Shown here: positions 14,987 to 20,326 of the stretch, piece by piece
Layout: each line of letters begins with the position of its first letter
How positions within the stretch are numbered: position 1 is the stretch's first letter
IMG/VR virus record: IMGVR_UViG_3300043419_000932
Location: 1 to 22,217 of that record
Origin: a virus
DNA: 22,217 nucleotides
Strand: one strand, 5' to 3'
Made by a program: the position numbers and the translations under genes
Notes under the pieces: generated by a model
The model's database searches: none
The model's input: the letters and a program-made list of their open reading frames with translations, nothing else
What the model was told of the DNA's origin: nothing

Positions 14987-15011
14987 GGGGGACATTCGTC
15001 CCCCTTTTTTT
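14987..15011 (+). terminator. Intrinsic terminator
   Basis: GGGGGAC (14987-14993), loop ATTC, GTCCCCC (14998-15004), then seven T (15005-15011). A textbook rho-independent terminator six bases after the 90-residue gene. The 15012-15183 gap behind it has a GATTGAT/ATCAATC hairpin (15138-15159, 8-base loop) and a short AC-dinucleotide run near 15110. Confidence 0.9.
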
Positions 15012-15183
15012 GAAAATTAATCTCTCGAGGCAGATCACGACACGTAGTAGTTGTAGACAAATCGGTGAGATAATTCTTGGTGACAAGGGTGTAAGTGACT
15101 GAGTTCCAGGACACACACACCACATTCAAGGTCATTCGATTGATACCTCAAAATCAATCTATCAAACTATATAACACATTGTT

Positions 15184-15366
15184 ATGAAATACTTTCTATT
15201 GACTATCATTATCATTGCTATGCTTGACAGCTTTGCATTGTTATATTTCTGCATCACATTACTTGAACCATCAGTATATGTACTATCATTTGTATCATTT
15301 GTTAGTGCCTTTACAGTATGGTTATTAGTATTCCACATCAAGGAATTAAGAGCCGGATCACGATAA
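15184..15366 (+). CDS. Small membrane protein, 60 residues
   Basis: Reads MKYFLLTIIIIAMLDSFALL and continues YFCITLLEPSVYVLSFVSFV. Two hydrophobic helices (about 3-27 and 33-51) connected by a short EPS turn, ending in a basic HIKELRAGSR tail, so both ends are probably cytoplasmic. It lies alone between two non-coding stretches. Small early membrane proteins of phages often act on host membrane processes or superinfection; no specific function can be given here. Confidence 0.6.
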   Translation: MKYFLLTIIIIAMLDSFALLYFCITLLEPSVYVLSFVSFVSAFTVWLLVFHIKELRAGSR

Positions 15367-15729
15367 CATGTGAACCAAAGGGTTTAACTGTACCCATAGT
15401 AAACAGTTTACTTTCCAACAGCATTGAGGTCTGATTTGCCAAGCCAAGTCTTTCGACTGATATGTTGTTGGTTTGTATTAATGCATCATAACTTACTTCA
15501 CAAGGGTAAGCAATTATGATAATACTGATAACCACTCTTGAGACTAGAGATAAAATAGCTTAGACTAAGGGTTATATACACTTTCAATGTAGTGTAGTGG
15601 TATTATCATAATTGAATGCAGAGTGGTACAACAAAGGACTTTATCTATTGGACTTCATACAATAGAAGCTTTACAGTGAGGCTCAAACTGTTTGCAATAT
15701 AATTCATAAACTAAAATCATATAACGAAC
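15367..15729 (+). ncRNA. Gap with structured-RNA hairpins and palindromes
   Basis: No gene is seen. Hairpins: a composite 12-bp stem at 15485-15520 (ATCATAA/TTATGAT outside, CTTAC/GTAAG inside, with a 3-base bulge), TACACT/AGTGTA at 15577-15596 with an 8-base loop, and TCTATTG/CAATAGA at 15644-15666. Two palindromes share a core: AGTAAACAGTTTACT at 15398-15412 and CAAACTGTTTG at 15684-15694. This may be one RNA of about 300 bases, or the leader of the next gene. Confidence 0.4.
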
Positions 15730-16155
15730 ATGAAAGTAGTAATCAATGACTGTTATGGAGGCTTCGGTCTATCTGACGAAGTACTAAAGATGTATTTAGA
15801 AAGAAGTAATACACCTTATACAATCTATTATTCTGGACCCTGTGAACACCTTATAGTAGATGATCAACCTTTTACTGAAGATTCTATTGCAAGACATGAT
15901 CCTATCTTAATAGAAATCTTAGAAGAAGTAGGATGGGTTAAGAAAGGATTTGCAATTGTAGTTATTCCTGACTTTGCTAAGTATTCTATTGGTGAGTATG
16001 ATGGGAAAGAATGGATTGATAATACTTGGATCAACGTAACTGTTGATGAACTACGTGCTGGTCTTTCACAGGAAAAATTAGAACAGGCTAGTCAAGTAAA
16101 CTTTATTAAAGTAAATGTATTTAGTGAAGAGGAATTAGAACTTTACTTTAAATAA
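15730..16155 (+). CDS. Conserved hypothetical phage protein, 141 residues
   Basis: Reads MKVVINDCYGGFGLSDEVLK. This beginning, a helix-rich middle with IARHDPILIEILEEVG, and a strand-rich FAIVVIPD...YSIGEYDGKEWI segment are a set I know from small hypothetical proteins of many tailed phages (MKxVINxCYGGFGLS...RxDPxLIxxxEELG...EYDGxExI). It is an alpha/beta cytosolic protein without catalytic motifs. It begins a tight run of four genes on the plus strand. Function unknown. Confidence 0.8.
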   Translation: MKVVINDCYGGFGLSDEVLKMYLERSNTPYTIYYSGPCEHLIVDDQPFTEDSIARHDPILIEILEEVGWVKKGFAIVVIPDFAKYSIGEYDGKEWIDNTWINVTVDELRAGLSQEKLEQASQVNFIKVNVFSEEELELYFK

Positions 16156-16243
16156 CAATAGAAAGGACGTGATATTCGTCGTATTCCTAGGCATGAAGAC
16201 AAACTGCCTTATATTTTGTAATCATTCAACTAAATTAATAATC

Positions 16244-16453
16244 ATGAGAAAACCATTCAAACAACTATTCCGTGGACTAGCAGAATTAGCTGCTGTATTC
16301 ACTGCCATTTTTATGGTACCAGCGTTGCTTACTGCTCTTGTCAACTTTGATATTAGCGTGTACTTTCAATGTATACATAATGTTACTTACTGTGTGTTCT
16401 TCACAATAGTAGGTATCATTGTGTCAATAGGTTATACAGCAATGTATCAATGA
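16244..16453 (+). CDS. Small membrane protein, 69 residues
   Basis: Reads MRKPFKQLFRGLAELAAVFT. I chose the ATG at 16244 because it follows a typical A/T-rich leader. An upstream ATG in the same frame would add 25 residues of unlikely sequence. Two hydrophobic helices (about 12-33 and 44-64, VFFTIVGIIVSIGY) and a positively charged N-terminus. Its stop overlaps the next start as ATGA, so translation is coupled. Function unknown. Confidence 0.55.
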   Translation: MRKPFKQLFRGLAELAAVFTAIFMVPALLTALVNFDISVYFQCIHNVTYCVFFTIVGIIVSIGYTAMYQ

Positions 16454-16635
16454 AAAAGCTTAAATATCACCTTCAACTCCATTGGTATTGGGAGGATCGA
16501 GTATTCGTATTCGTTCCAACCATTGCCTTTGGAGAGTGCTTACCCGATTACGACGACTCGTACTGGTTTGCGTTTATGTTTGGACCTATGAGATTAGGTA
16601 TCAAACGAGTTGCTAATAATATAGCACAAGATTAA
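16450..16635 (+). CDS. Small aromatic-rich protein, 61 residues
   Basis: Reads MKKLKYHLQLHWYWEDRVFV and continues FVPTIAFGECLPDYDDSYWF. Rich in Trp, Tyr and Phe with strand-like alternation; no signal peptide. Coupled to the upstream membrane protein by ATGA and followed 29 bases later by the 204-residue gene. Probably a small folded beta protein of unknown role. Confidence 0.55.
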   Translation: MKKLKYHLQLHWYWEDRVFVFVPTIAFGECLPDYDDSYWFAFMFGPMRLGIKRVANNIAQD

Positions 16636-16664
16636 GGATTTAATAAATCAACATATAAAAACAA

Positions 16665-17279
16665 ATGAGTAAAAACACTCTAAATTCTGGTAGTCTTCAG
16701 GGATTGAAGGCTGGCCAAACCTTGTTACACCGTGCTAGGAAAGTGAACGGTGGAAAAATTGAACTTGAGTATGCTGAGGTTTTAGAAAAAGAGCCTAAAC
16801 CAGTATCTCTAGTTGCGTTATTCAATGCTAGTGACTCTAGATTCTCTCAAGGAGGAACTAAAGCTCAACGTGCTTGGGCTTATGTATCACCTGTGGATGC
16901 AGGTAGATTGTTAGGTATTGATTTATCTGATAATGCTGAGTGGTACACAGATCAACAAGGTCGTCAGCTTTTAGACTTGAATATCCTAAACCCAGTAGTA
17001 ATGCTAGGTTCTGAATCTCATTCTCTTAAAGTTCAAATCGTTGAGACTGTTGTTCCAACTGATTATCAAGAGGATAACATCGAGTCTACAGCTAAACGTA
17101 AGGGAGCTGATGGAGATTTCTGTACTCATAAGGGTATGTACATCTTCTCAAATTCAAGTGTTGTATTGAATACAGCTAACCACATCTTCTTAGAGATGGA
17201 TAAGACAACGAAGTCTGCAAAGTCTTCGAATGGTATCTATGCTAATGTAGATGCAGCAACAGGAGAGATTTTCAACTAA
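16665..17279 (+). CDS. Conserved early protein, possible ssDNA-binding role
   Basis: 204 residues, MSKNTLNSGSLQGLKAGQTL. The central ~130 residues look beta-rich and end in a long KVQIVETVVP strand. A KRKGADGDFCTHKGMYIFSN segment follows, and the C-terminus is Ser/Gly/Asn-rich. No nuclease, helicase or helix-turn-helix motif is seen. An early-region, beta-rich, ~200-residue protein upstream of the DNA polymerase could be a single-strand-binding protein, but the usual acidic C-terminal tail is missing, so the idea is only inference. It ends just before a strong hairpin at 17297-17326. Confidence 0.65.
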   Translation: MSKNTLNSGSLQGLKAGQTLLHRARKVNGGKIELEYAEVLEKEPKPVSLVALFNASDSRFSQGGTKAQRAWAYVSPVDAGRLLGIDLSDNAEWYTDQQGRQLLDLNILNPVVMLGSESHSLKVQIVETVVPTDYQEDNIESTAKRKGADGDFCTHKGMYIFSNSSVVLNTANHIFLEMDKTTKSAKSSNGIYANVDAATGEIFN

Positions 17280-17296
17280 ATCTCAAATGTCTAACA

Positions 17297-17326
17297 AATG
17301 TCTAGGGGATTCGTCCCTTAGACATT
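17297..17326 (+). terminator. Terminator-like hairpin
   Basis: AATGTCTAGGGG (17297-17308), loop ATTCGT, CCCTTAGACATT (17315-17326): 12 bp with one G-U pair. No long T-run follows (TATAC...), so it could be a terminator or a processing/stability hairpin. The loop plus first arm bases (ATTCGTCCC) repeat those of the intrinsic terminator at 14987-15011. Confidence 0.65.
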
Positions 17327-17328
17327 AT

Positions 17329-17600
17329 ACTTCTGTGCAGAGCAGACCAAGGGTTGTAACCTTGCAGAAGTACTATAGGTTATCAGGTTCCTTTAATATC
17401 TGATGAGTACTTGCCTCTTGTAAGTCTTACCCCGAACTGCCAACATCATAGGGAATTAGTAAGTAAGAAATGGTTTCTGTTGAGCCACAGATACAGCTCA
17501 ACTTTGTCTATAAGACAGATCGGTAGACAAATGCAACGTAAGTTGCGGCCTATTTATGGAGGGGAATCTGGTAATCACTGTCATGATTACAAATCGGATT
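17329..17600 (+). ncRNA. Run of hairpins: probable structured RNA
   Basis: Seven stems in 270 bases without a gene: ACTTCTG/CAGAAGT (17329-17371) enclosing CAAGG/CCTTG with a 7-base loop; AGTACT...AGTACT around 17369-17413 enclosing ATCAG/CTGAT; GTTGAGC/GCTCAAC (17479-17502); TTTGTCTA/TAGACAAA (17503-17531); GCAAC/GTTGC closing a GTAA tetraloop (17533-17546); and GTAATCA/TGATTAC (17571-17590). A GNRA-type loop and consecutive perfect stems are typical of folded RNA. The class is unknown; large phage RNAs such as GOLLD or ROOL are possible comparisons, but I cannot test that. Confidence 0.5.
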
Positions 17601-17679
17601 GCTCTATGAAGTAATAGGTAATGTGTAGTATTTTTAATATTACATATTAGTACCAATTGTATCTCTACCAACATGTAGT

Positions 17680-17754
17680 AAAACTGTTTACAAGCAATGA
17701 TATGAGAGTTTTCTGATAATTTCTCTCGTATTGTTGCTTGTTTTTTACAGTTTT
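17680..17754 (+). ncRNA. Long 27-bp RNA hairpin
   Basis: Outer stem AAAACTGT/ACAGTTTT (8 bp), a TT/TTTTT internal loop, then an inner 19-bp stem between 17690-17708 and 17723-17741 with three G-U pairs and no mismatch, closed by a 14-base loop. The G-U substitutions, which keep pairing only as RNA, point to an RNA structure. The stem lies between the hairpin-rich region and the lipoprotein gene. Possible roles: attenuator, RNase III substrate, or small RNA. Confidence 0.6.
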
Positions 17755-17829
17755 CGGACAAAAAAAGAAAAAAGAGATGACTTCCGAAAGAGGCAAATCA
17801 CGAACTATATTTATAAAAACCAAATAATC

Positions 17830-17994
17830 ATGAAAAAATCAAATGCTTATCTTATTCTTTACTTTGCAATCATCATTGCAATAGCTTGTATGACATCTTG
17901 TAGTAGCTCTCAACATGGTTACGATTACAAGTCTCATGCTAAGCATCGTAATACAGGACCTAGTAAATGCTATAAAAAGCATAACAATTGGTAA
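17830..17994 (+). CDS. Small lipoprotein, 54 residues
   Basis: Reads MKKSNAYLILYFAIIIAIAC, then MTSCSSSQHGYDYKSHAKHR and NTGPSKCYKKHNNW. Basic start, hydrophobic helix, then a Cys in MTSCSSS (or the Cys four residues before it) as the lipobox: a lipoprotein signal. The mature part of about 30 residues is His/Lys/Tyr-rich with one further Cys. I chose the ATG at 17830 over the longer open frame, as it gives a clean signal peptide. Phage-encoded small lipoproteins often block superinfection (T5 Llp is the known case); an outer spanin partner is less likely, this far from the lysis genes. Confidence 0.7.
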   Translation: MKKSNAYLILYFAIIIAIACMTSCSSSQHGYDYKSHAKHRNTGPSKCYKKHNNW

Positions 17995-18166
17995 TAGCTC
18001 CGTTGGCCAGGAGATCGTAAAACACAGTAACTCCTCTTGAATCGTACCAGCTATACTATCATGGTATAGACGAACTTAATGAAACTGTTCTCATCGTATA
18101 GGAGATAGGGTATTAGTTAGCCTTTTCAAACACCCGACGTCGTATCCAAACTTTAAAAGGCAACAT
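17995..18166 (+). other. Hairpin-containing gap before the tRNA-like elements
   Basis: No gene. Stems: AGGAG/CTCCT within TAGCT/AGCTA (about 17996-18053), CTATAC/GTATAG with a 7-base loop (18051-18069), and GCCTTTT/AAAAGGC (18120-18161). The segment around 17997-18013 looks like a tRNA D-arm (TAGCTCCGTTGG...), but I could not complete a cloverleaf. Confidence 0.4.
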
Positions 18167-18236
18167 AGTCAGGTAGTTTAATTGTTAAAACGTTCTCATA
18201 GTGAGAAGATTACAGGCTCGTTACCTGTCCTGACTA
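18167..18236 (+). tRNA. Degenerate tRNA-like element
   Basis: Perfect 7-bp acceptor AGTCAGG/CCTGACT (18167-18173, 18229-18235), then TA, a D-arm GTTT/AAAC, a TTCTC/GAGAA arm with a loop of only 5 bases (7 if the last pair opens), and a T-arm ACAGG/CCTGT with loop CTCGTTA directly against the acceptor. The D-loop has a single G, and the T-loop lacks the TTC and A58 positions. No U33 precedes any likely anticodon, so I assign none. It may be a decayed tRNA gene or a tRNA mimic. The 3' CCA is not encoded. Confidence 0.45.
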
Positions 18237-18279
18237 CAACCAGCTAGGACATGCTGTTGTTTTATTCATAAGTATACGG

Positions 18280-18302
18280 TACCCCCGAAGTCCAAGGGGG
18301 TA
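18280..18302 (+). other. GC-rich hairpin between tRNA-like elements
   Basis: TACCCCC (18280-18286), loop GAAGTCCAA, GGGGGTA (18296-18302), flanked by GTATAC on both sides (18272-18277 and 18300-18305), so alternative pairings exist. It ends 3 bases before the next tRNA-like element and may be a processing or transcription-pausing signal. Confidence 0.55.
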
Positions 18303-18305
18303 TAC

Positions 18306-18422
18306 AGAAGAGTAGTGTATTGGTACATCGGATGGTTATAGCACCGATAGCAAAAAAGCATCTGAACAAGATGTGGTCACTGTAATGGCAGCTACATAAG
18401 GGTTCGACTCCCTTCTCTTCTT
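18306..18422 (+). tRNA. tRNA-like gene with a 46-base expanded centre
   Basis: Perfect acceptor AGAAGAG/CTCTTCT (18306-18312, 18415-18421); D-arm GTGT-ATTGGT-ACAT with the G18-G19 pair (18315-18328); canonical T-arm AAGGG-TTCGACT-CCCTT (18398-18414). Between D- and T-arm are 69 bases instead of about 23. These hold GGATG/CATCT (18330-18334 with 18359-18363) enclosing 24 bases, or alternatively ATCGG/CCGAT, then CATCT-GAACA-AGATG, and GTGG...CTAC around a CTGT-AATG-GCAG hairpin. No usual anticodon arm can be chosen. It could be a tRNA with an insertion, or a tRNA-like RNA using only acceptor and T-arm. Confidence 0.55.
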
Positions 18423-18455
18423 CTAATTTTAAATAATAATTAACCCTTAAATTTT

Positions 18456-18680
18456 ATGGCTAAAAAGAAAGAACAGAAGATTGTAAAAGAAAAAACTTAC
18501 AGTATCAAACACATTACCTATGAAGATGGTAGTTCACATTTGATACGAGAGAATAATGGCTTTAATCCATTTGAACTATTAGGGTATTTAGAACATGCCC
18601 AATTAGAAATCATGCAGGAAATAGCAGGTGTGCTTAAGCCTGATGTTGTAGAGAGAAAATTTGTTAAAACTAAAAACTAA
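18456..18680 (+). CDS. Hypothetical protein, 74 residues
   Basis: Reads MAKKKEQKIVKEKTYSIKHI. A very basic N-terminus (KKK-x-QK-x-VK-x-K) is followed by a strand-type region and a helix (FELLGYLEHAQLEIMQEIAG). No membrane segment or known motif. The basic start could bind nucleic acid. It follows the tRNA-like element by 33 bases and is the first of a close run of small genes that leads to the polymerase. Function unknown. Confidence 0.6.
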   Translation: MAKKKEQKIVKEKTYSIKHITYEDGSSHLIRENNGFNPFELLGYLEHAQLEIMQEIAGVLKPDVVERKFVKTKN

Positions 18681-18685
18681 AAATT

Positions 18686-18859
18686 ATGAAAAGATTTCTT
18701 AAAAGAATATTTTTTGGTAAGCCACTTTTGATGAGTGTATTTCAAGATAAGTATGGTCGCAAGTATGGCGGTACAATACATAAGGAAGGTCAAGATGTGG
18801 TAGATATTACCTCACATATTGAAGAACCCATTTGGTTAGGCAAGATTGAAATTTATTAA
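18686..18859 (+). CDS. Hypothetical protein, 57 residues
   Basis: Reads MKRFLKRIFFGKPLLMSVFQ and continues DKYGRKYGGTIHKEGQDVVD. A basic amphipathic N-terminal helix is followed by a strand-rich part ending WLGKIEIY. The start follows the A-rich leader ACTAAAAACTAAAAATT, the same kind of leader that precedes the next gene, and there are only 5 bases between it and the previous stop. No family recognised. Confidence 0.55.
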   Translation: MKRFLKRIFFGKPLLMSVFQDKYGRKYGGTIHKEGQDVVDITSHIEEPIWLGKIEIY

Positions 18860-18870
18860 AACTAAAAAAT

Positions 18871-19311
18871 ATGGAAAGGAAACAAGGTTGTATAGATTGG
18901 TTGGTTGAAGAAATCAACAAACAAAAGGCTTGGGCTGACCCTTCAAAGTTAGAACCGATTATTGAACAAGCCAAAGCAATGCACAAGGAGGAGATTCAAT
19001 ATGCCTATTGGGAGGGAGGAATGGATAAACCAAAAGGGAGTAAAGAATGTGAACACTACTACAACGAAACTTACGGAGAAACTAAAAACTCAATAACTAT
19101 GGAAAAGAAACAAACTGCGGTTGATACTTATTTTGGTCGTTACAAATGGTATAGAAAATTAGTTGGTAGTTTTTGGTACAAGCACCAATTTACAAAAGAT
19201 GCAAACGAACTAACCTTTACAGCAGGTGGGACTTGGTGGGCAAGATATAATCAATGCAATAGATATTCAGAAGTAATTGAAATAGAAACTTATGGAGGTA
19301 ACAATGAGTAA
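18871..19311 (+). CDS. Fusion of two array-type proteins
   Basis: 146 residues made of two units of the array family. Unit 1 (1-76): MERKQGCIDWLVEEINKQ...IEQAKAMHKEEIQYAYWEGG...CEHYYNETYGE. Unit 2 (77-146): MEKKQTAVDTYFGRYKWYRK... with an unrelated Trp/Tyr-rich centre, then the array's shared ending ETYGGNNE. At the join (19080-19101) an A-rich start leader, ACTAAAAACTCAATAACT then ATG, is still present inside the frame, so two former genes have probably lost the stop between them, and an internal start at 19099 may still be used. The last bases hold GGAGGT and overlap the next gene. Function unknown for the family. Confidence 0.65.
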   Translation: MERKQGCIDWLVEEINKQKAWADPSKLEPIIEQAKAMHKEEIQYAYWEGGMDKPKGSKECEHYYNETYGETKNSITMEKKQTAVDTYFGRYKWYRKLVGSFWYKHQFTKDANELTFTAGGTWWARYNQCNRYSEVIEIETYGGNNE

Positions 19312-19326
19312 ACAAACTGCGGTTGA
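19294..19326 (+). repeat. Array junction repeat, copy 1
   Basis: 33 bases identical to 19499-19531. They begin GGAGGTAACAATGAG, cover the end of one gene (GGNNE-stop) and the start of the next (MSKQTAV). A 14-base part (GGAGGTAACAATGA) recurs at 19770-19783; the start half recurs with one change at 20057 and as 17 bases inside the fused gene near 19106. Confidence 0.9.
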
Positions 19327-19516
19327 ATTATTAGAGCAACAATTAAAGGAGAGGTACTCTCTTATGAACTCTGAACCACTATTTGACCAAGCCAAGCAAA
19401 TGGAGAAGGAGCAGATAATTGATGCTCATATTCACGCTCAATTCAAAGTTTTAGAAGCAAAAAGAGAATTTGCACAAAAGTACTTTAATGATTTTTACGG
19501 AGGTAACAATGAGTAA
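19304..19516 (+). CDS. Array protein 2, 70 residues
   Basis: Reads MSKQTAVELLEQQLKERYSL and has the family core LFDQAKQMEKEQIIDAHIHA, then an ending FYGGNNE. I chose the ATG after the GGAGGTAACA element; an earlier in-frame ATG would read through that element. The family plan is MxKQTAVxxL...QAKxMEKEQIxxAY...YYNETYG, a short helical protein that I know only as a hypothetical protein recurring in Bacteroidota phages. It shares 23 identical bases (19394-19416) with the next gene. Stop and start overlap as ATGAGTAA. Confidence 0.7.
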   Translation: MSKQTAVELLEQQLKERYSLMNSEPLFDQAKQMEKEQIIDAHIHAQFKVLEAKREFAQKYFNDFYGGNNE

Positions 19517-19531
19517 ACAAACTGCGGTTGA
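19499..19531 (+). repeat. Array junction repeat, copy 2
   Basis: Identical over 33 bases to 19294-19326, joining array proteins 2 and 3. Confidence 0.9.
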
Positions 19532-19787
19532 CTTGTTAGTAAGCATACTAAATAAGGAAGGTTTTGCTCCCGTATTAACTGATGAAGAGATACAACACTT
19601 TAAGCAAATGGAGAAGGAGCAGATTGTAAATGCTTATTGGGATGGTGGACAAGATGTTCCAATGCACATAAGCACTTGTGAAAAATACTACAATGAAACA
19701 TTTGGAGTGGAAACGGGTGTAATTGTATTTGATAACATACATTTGACTAACACAAATAAAATTAATAATGGAGGTAACAATGAATAA
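19509..19787 (+). CDS. Array protein 3, 92 residues
   Basis: Reads MSKQTAVDLLVSILNKEGFA, then HFKQMEKEQIVNAYWDGGQD and CEKYYNETFGVETG, then a unique stretch (VIVFDNIHLTNTNKI) and the shared ending NNGGNNE. It is the most complete copy of the family plan, with an added C-terminal piece before the shared tail. The start overlaps the upstream stop as ATGAGTAA, 4 bases after GGAGGT. Its own end provides GGAGGT for the next gene. Function unknown. Confidence 0.7.
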   Translation: MSKQTAVDLLVSILNKEGFAPVLTDEEIQHFKQMEKEQIVNAYWDGGQDVPMHISTCEKYYNETFGVETGVIVFDNIHLTNTNKINNGGNNE

Positions 19788-20064
19788 TCTAGAAATAACA
19801 AAGGTCTCTGAATTAGAAGCAAACACTACAAGAGTATGTGAAATCAAATTTAATTGTCTAGTCACAATGCATGATGTTGCTTACAAAAAGTATAAAGGTG
19901 TATGGGGTCAAGAAAAACAATCAAAGATAGCACAATGGTTTAAAGCAAACCAAACAATAACATTAGAAGGTGTTAAAGATGCTGACCCATATGAACTTGG
20001 AATGAGGATTAAACAAGTGTTTAATCAAATGGAAGACACAATTAACAAGTATGAAAATGAGTAA
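19780..20064 (+). CDS. Unrelated protein placed within the array, 94 residues
   Basis: Reads MNNLEITKVSELEANTTRVC and continues with VTMHDVAYKKYKGVWGQEKQ and a helical end. It lacks the KQTAV...YYNETYG plan but is joined to the array by the same GGAGGTAACAATGA element, and it ends at KYENE-stop overlapping the next start. It may be an SSB-like or other small beta/alpha protein; I cannot name it. It shows that the junction sequence is not tied to one protein type. Confidence 0.6.
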   Translation: MNNLEITKVSELEANTTRVCEIKFNCLVTMHDVAYKKYKGVWGQEKQSKIAQWFKANQTITLEGVKDADPYELGMRIKQVFNQMEDTINKYENE

Positions 20065-20320
20065 ACAAACAGCGGTTATGTATTTTATTAATGAGTTGAA
20101 AAAATCAAAAGATTTTCAAAGAGTCATTAATGAAGTTAATCTAAGTAGTACATCGGTTAGAGATATAGTTCAAGAAACTTTACAATTGGAACGTGAGCAG
20201 ATTGTACTGTCTTATACTGCAAATAGCGTAATAAGAATAAGAACTAAAGCTGAACAATACTACAACGAAACTTACGGAGAAAAGTTCGGGGAAAAGTTCG
20301 GAGGTCAAGATGAAAACTAA
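20057..20320 (+). CDS. Array protein 4, 87 residues
   Basis: Reads MSKQTAVMYFINELKKSKDF, then LQLEREQIVLSYTANSVIRI and AEQYYNETYGEKFGEKFGGQ. A 25-base stretch (20258-20282) coding for YYNETYGE is identical to 19057-19081 in the fused gene, which indicates recent duplication or gene conversion. Near the end a 12-base unit is tandemly doubled (20279-20290, 20291-20302), giving EKFG twice. An ATG six bases earlier (MKMSK) is possible. Function unknown. Confidence 0.65.
   Translation: MSKQTAVMYFINELKKSKDFQRVINEVNLSSTSVRDIVQETLQLEREQIVLSYTANSVIRIRTKAEQYYNETYGEKFGEKFGGQDEN
20279..20302 (+). repeat. 12-base tandem duplication
   Basis: GAAAAGTTCGGG then GAAAAGTTCGGA, in frame, duplicating Glu-Lys-Phe-Gly inside array protein 4. 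A recent slippage event is the simple reading. Confidence 0.8.
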
Positions 20321-20326
20321 TCAGCT

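Noticed and set aside
17411-17614. 67-codon plus-strand frame in the hairpin region
   Set aside because: It crosses several perfect stems, has an odd composition and no leader; the stems explain the sequence better.
17997-18053. A third tRNA
   Set aside because: A D-arm-like TAGCTCCGTTGG and closing TAGCT/AGCTA are present, but no 7-bp acceptor, anticodon arm or T-arm can be assembled.
19575-19865. 96-codon minus-strand frame in the array
   Set aside because: Opposite to recognised array genes and rich in Phe/Ile/Ser as expected for a reverse shadow.
19294-20302. CRISPR array
   Set aside because: The repeated blocks are coding, irregularly spaced (about 205 and 270 bases apart) and not of repeat-spacer form.
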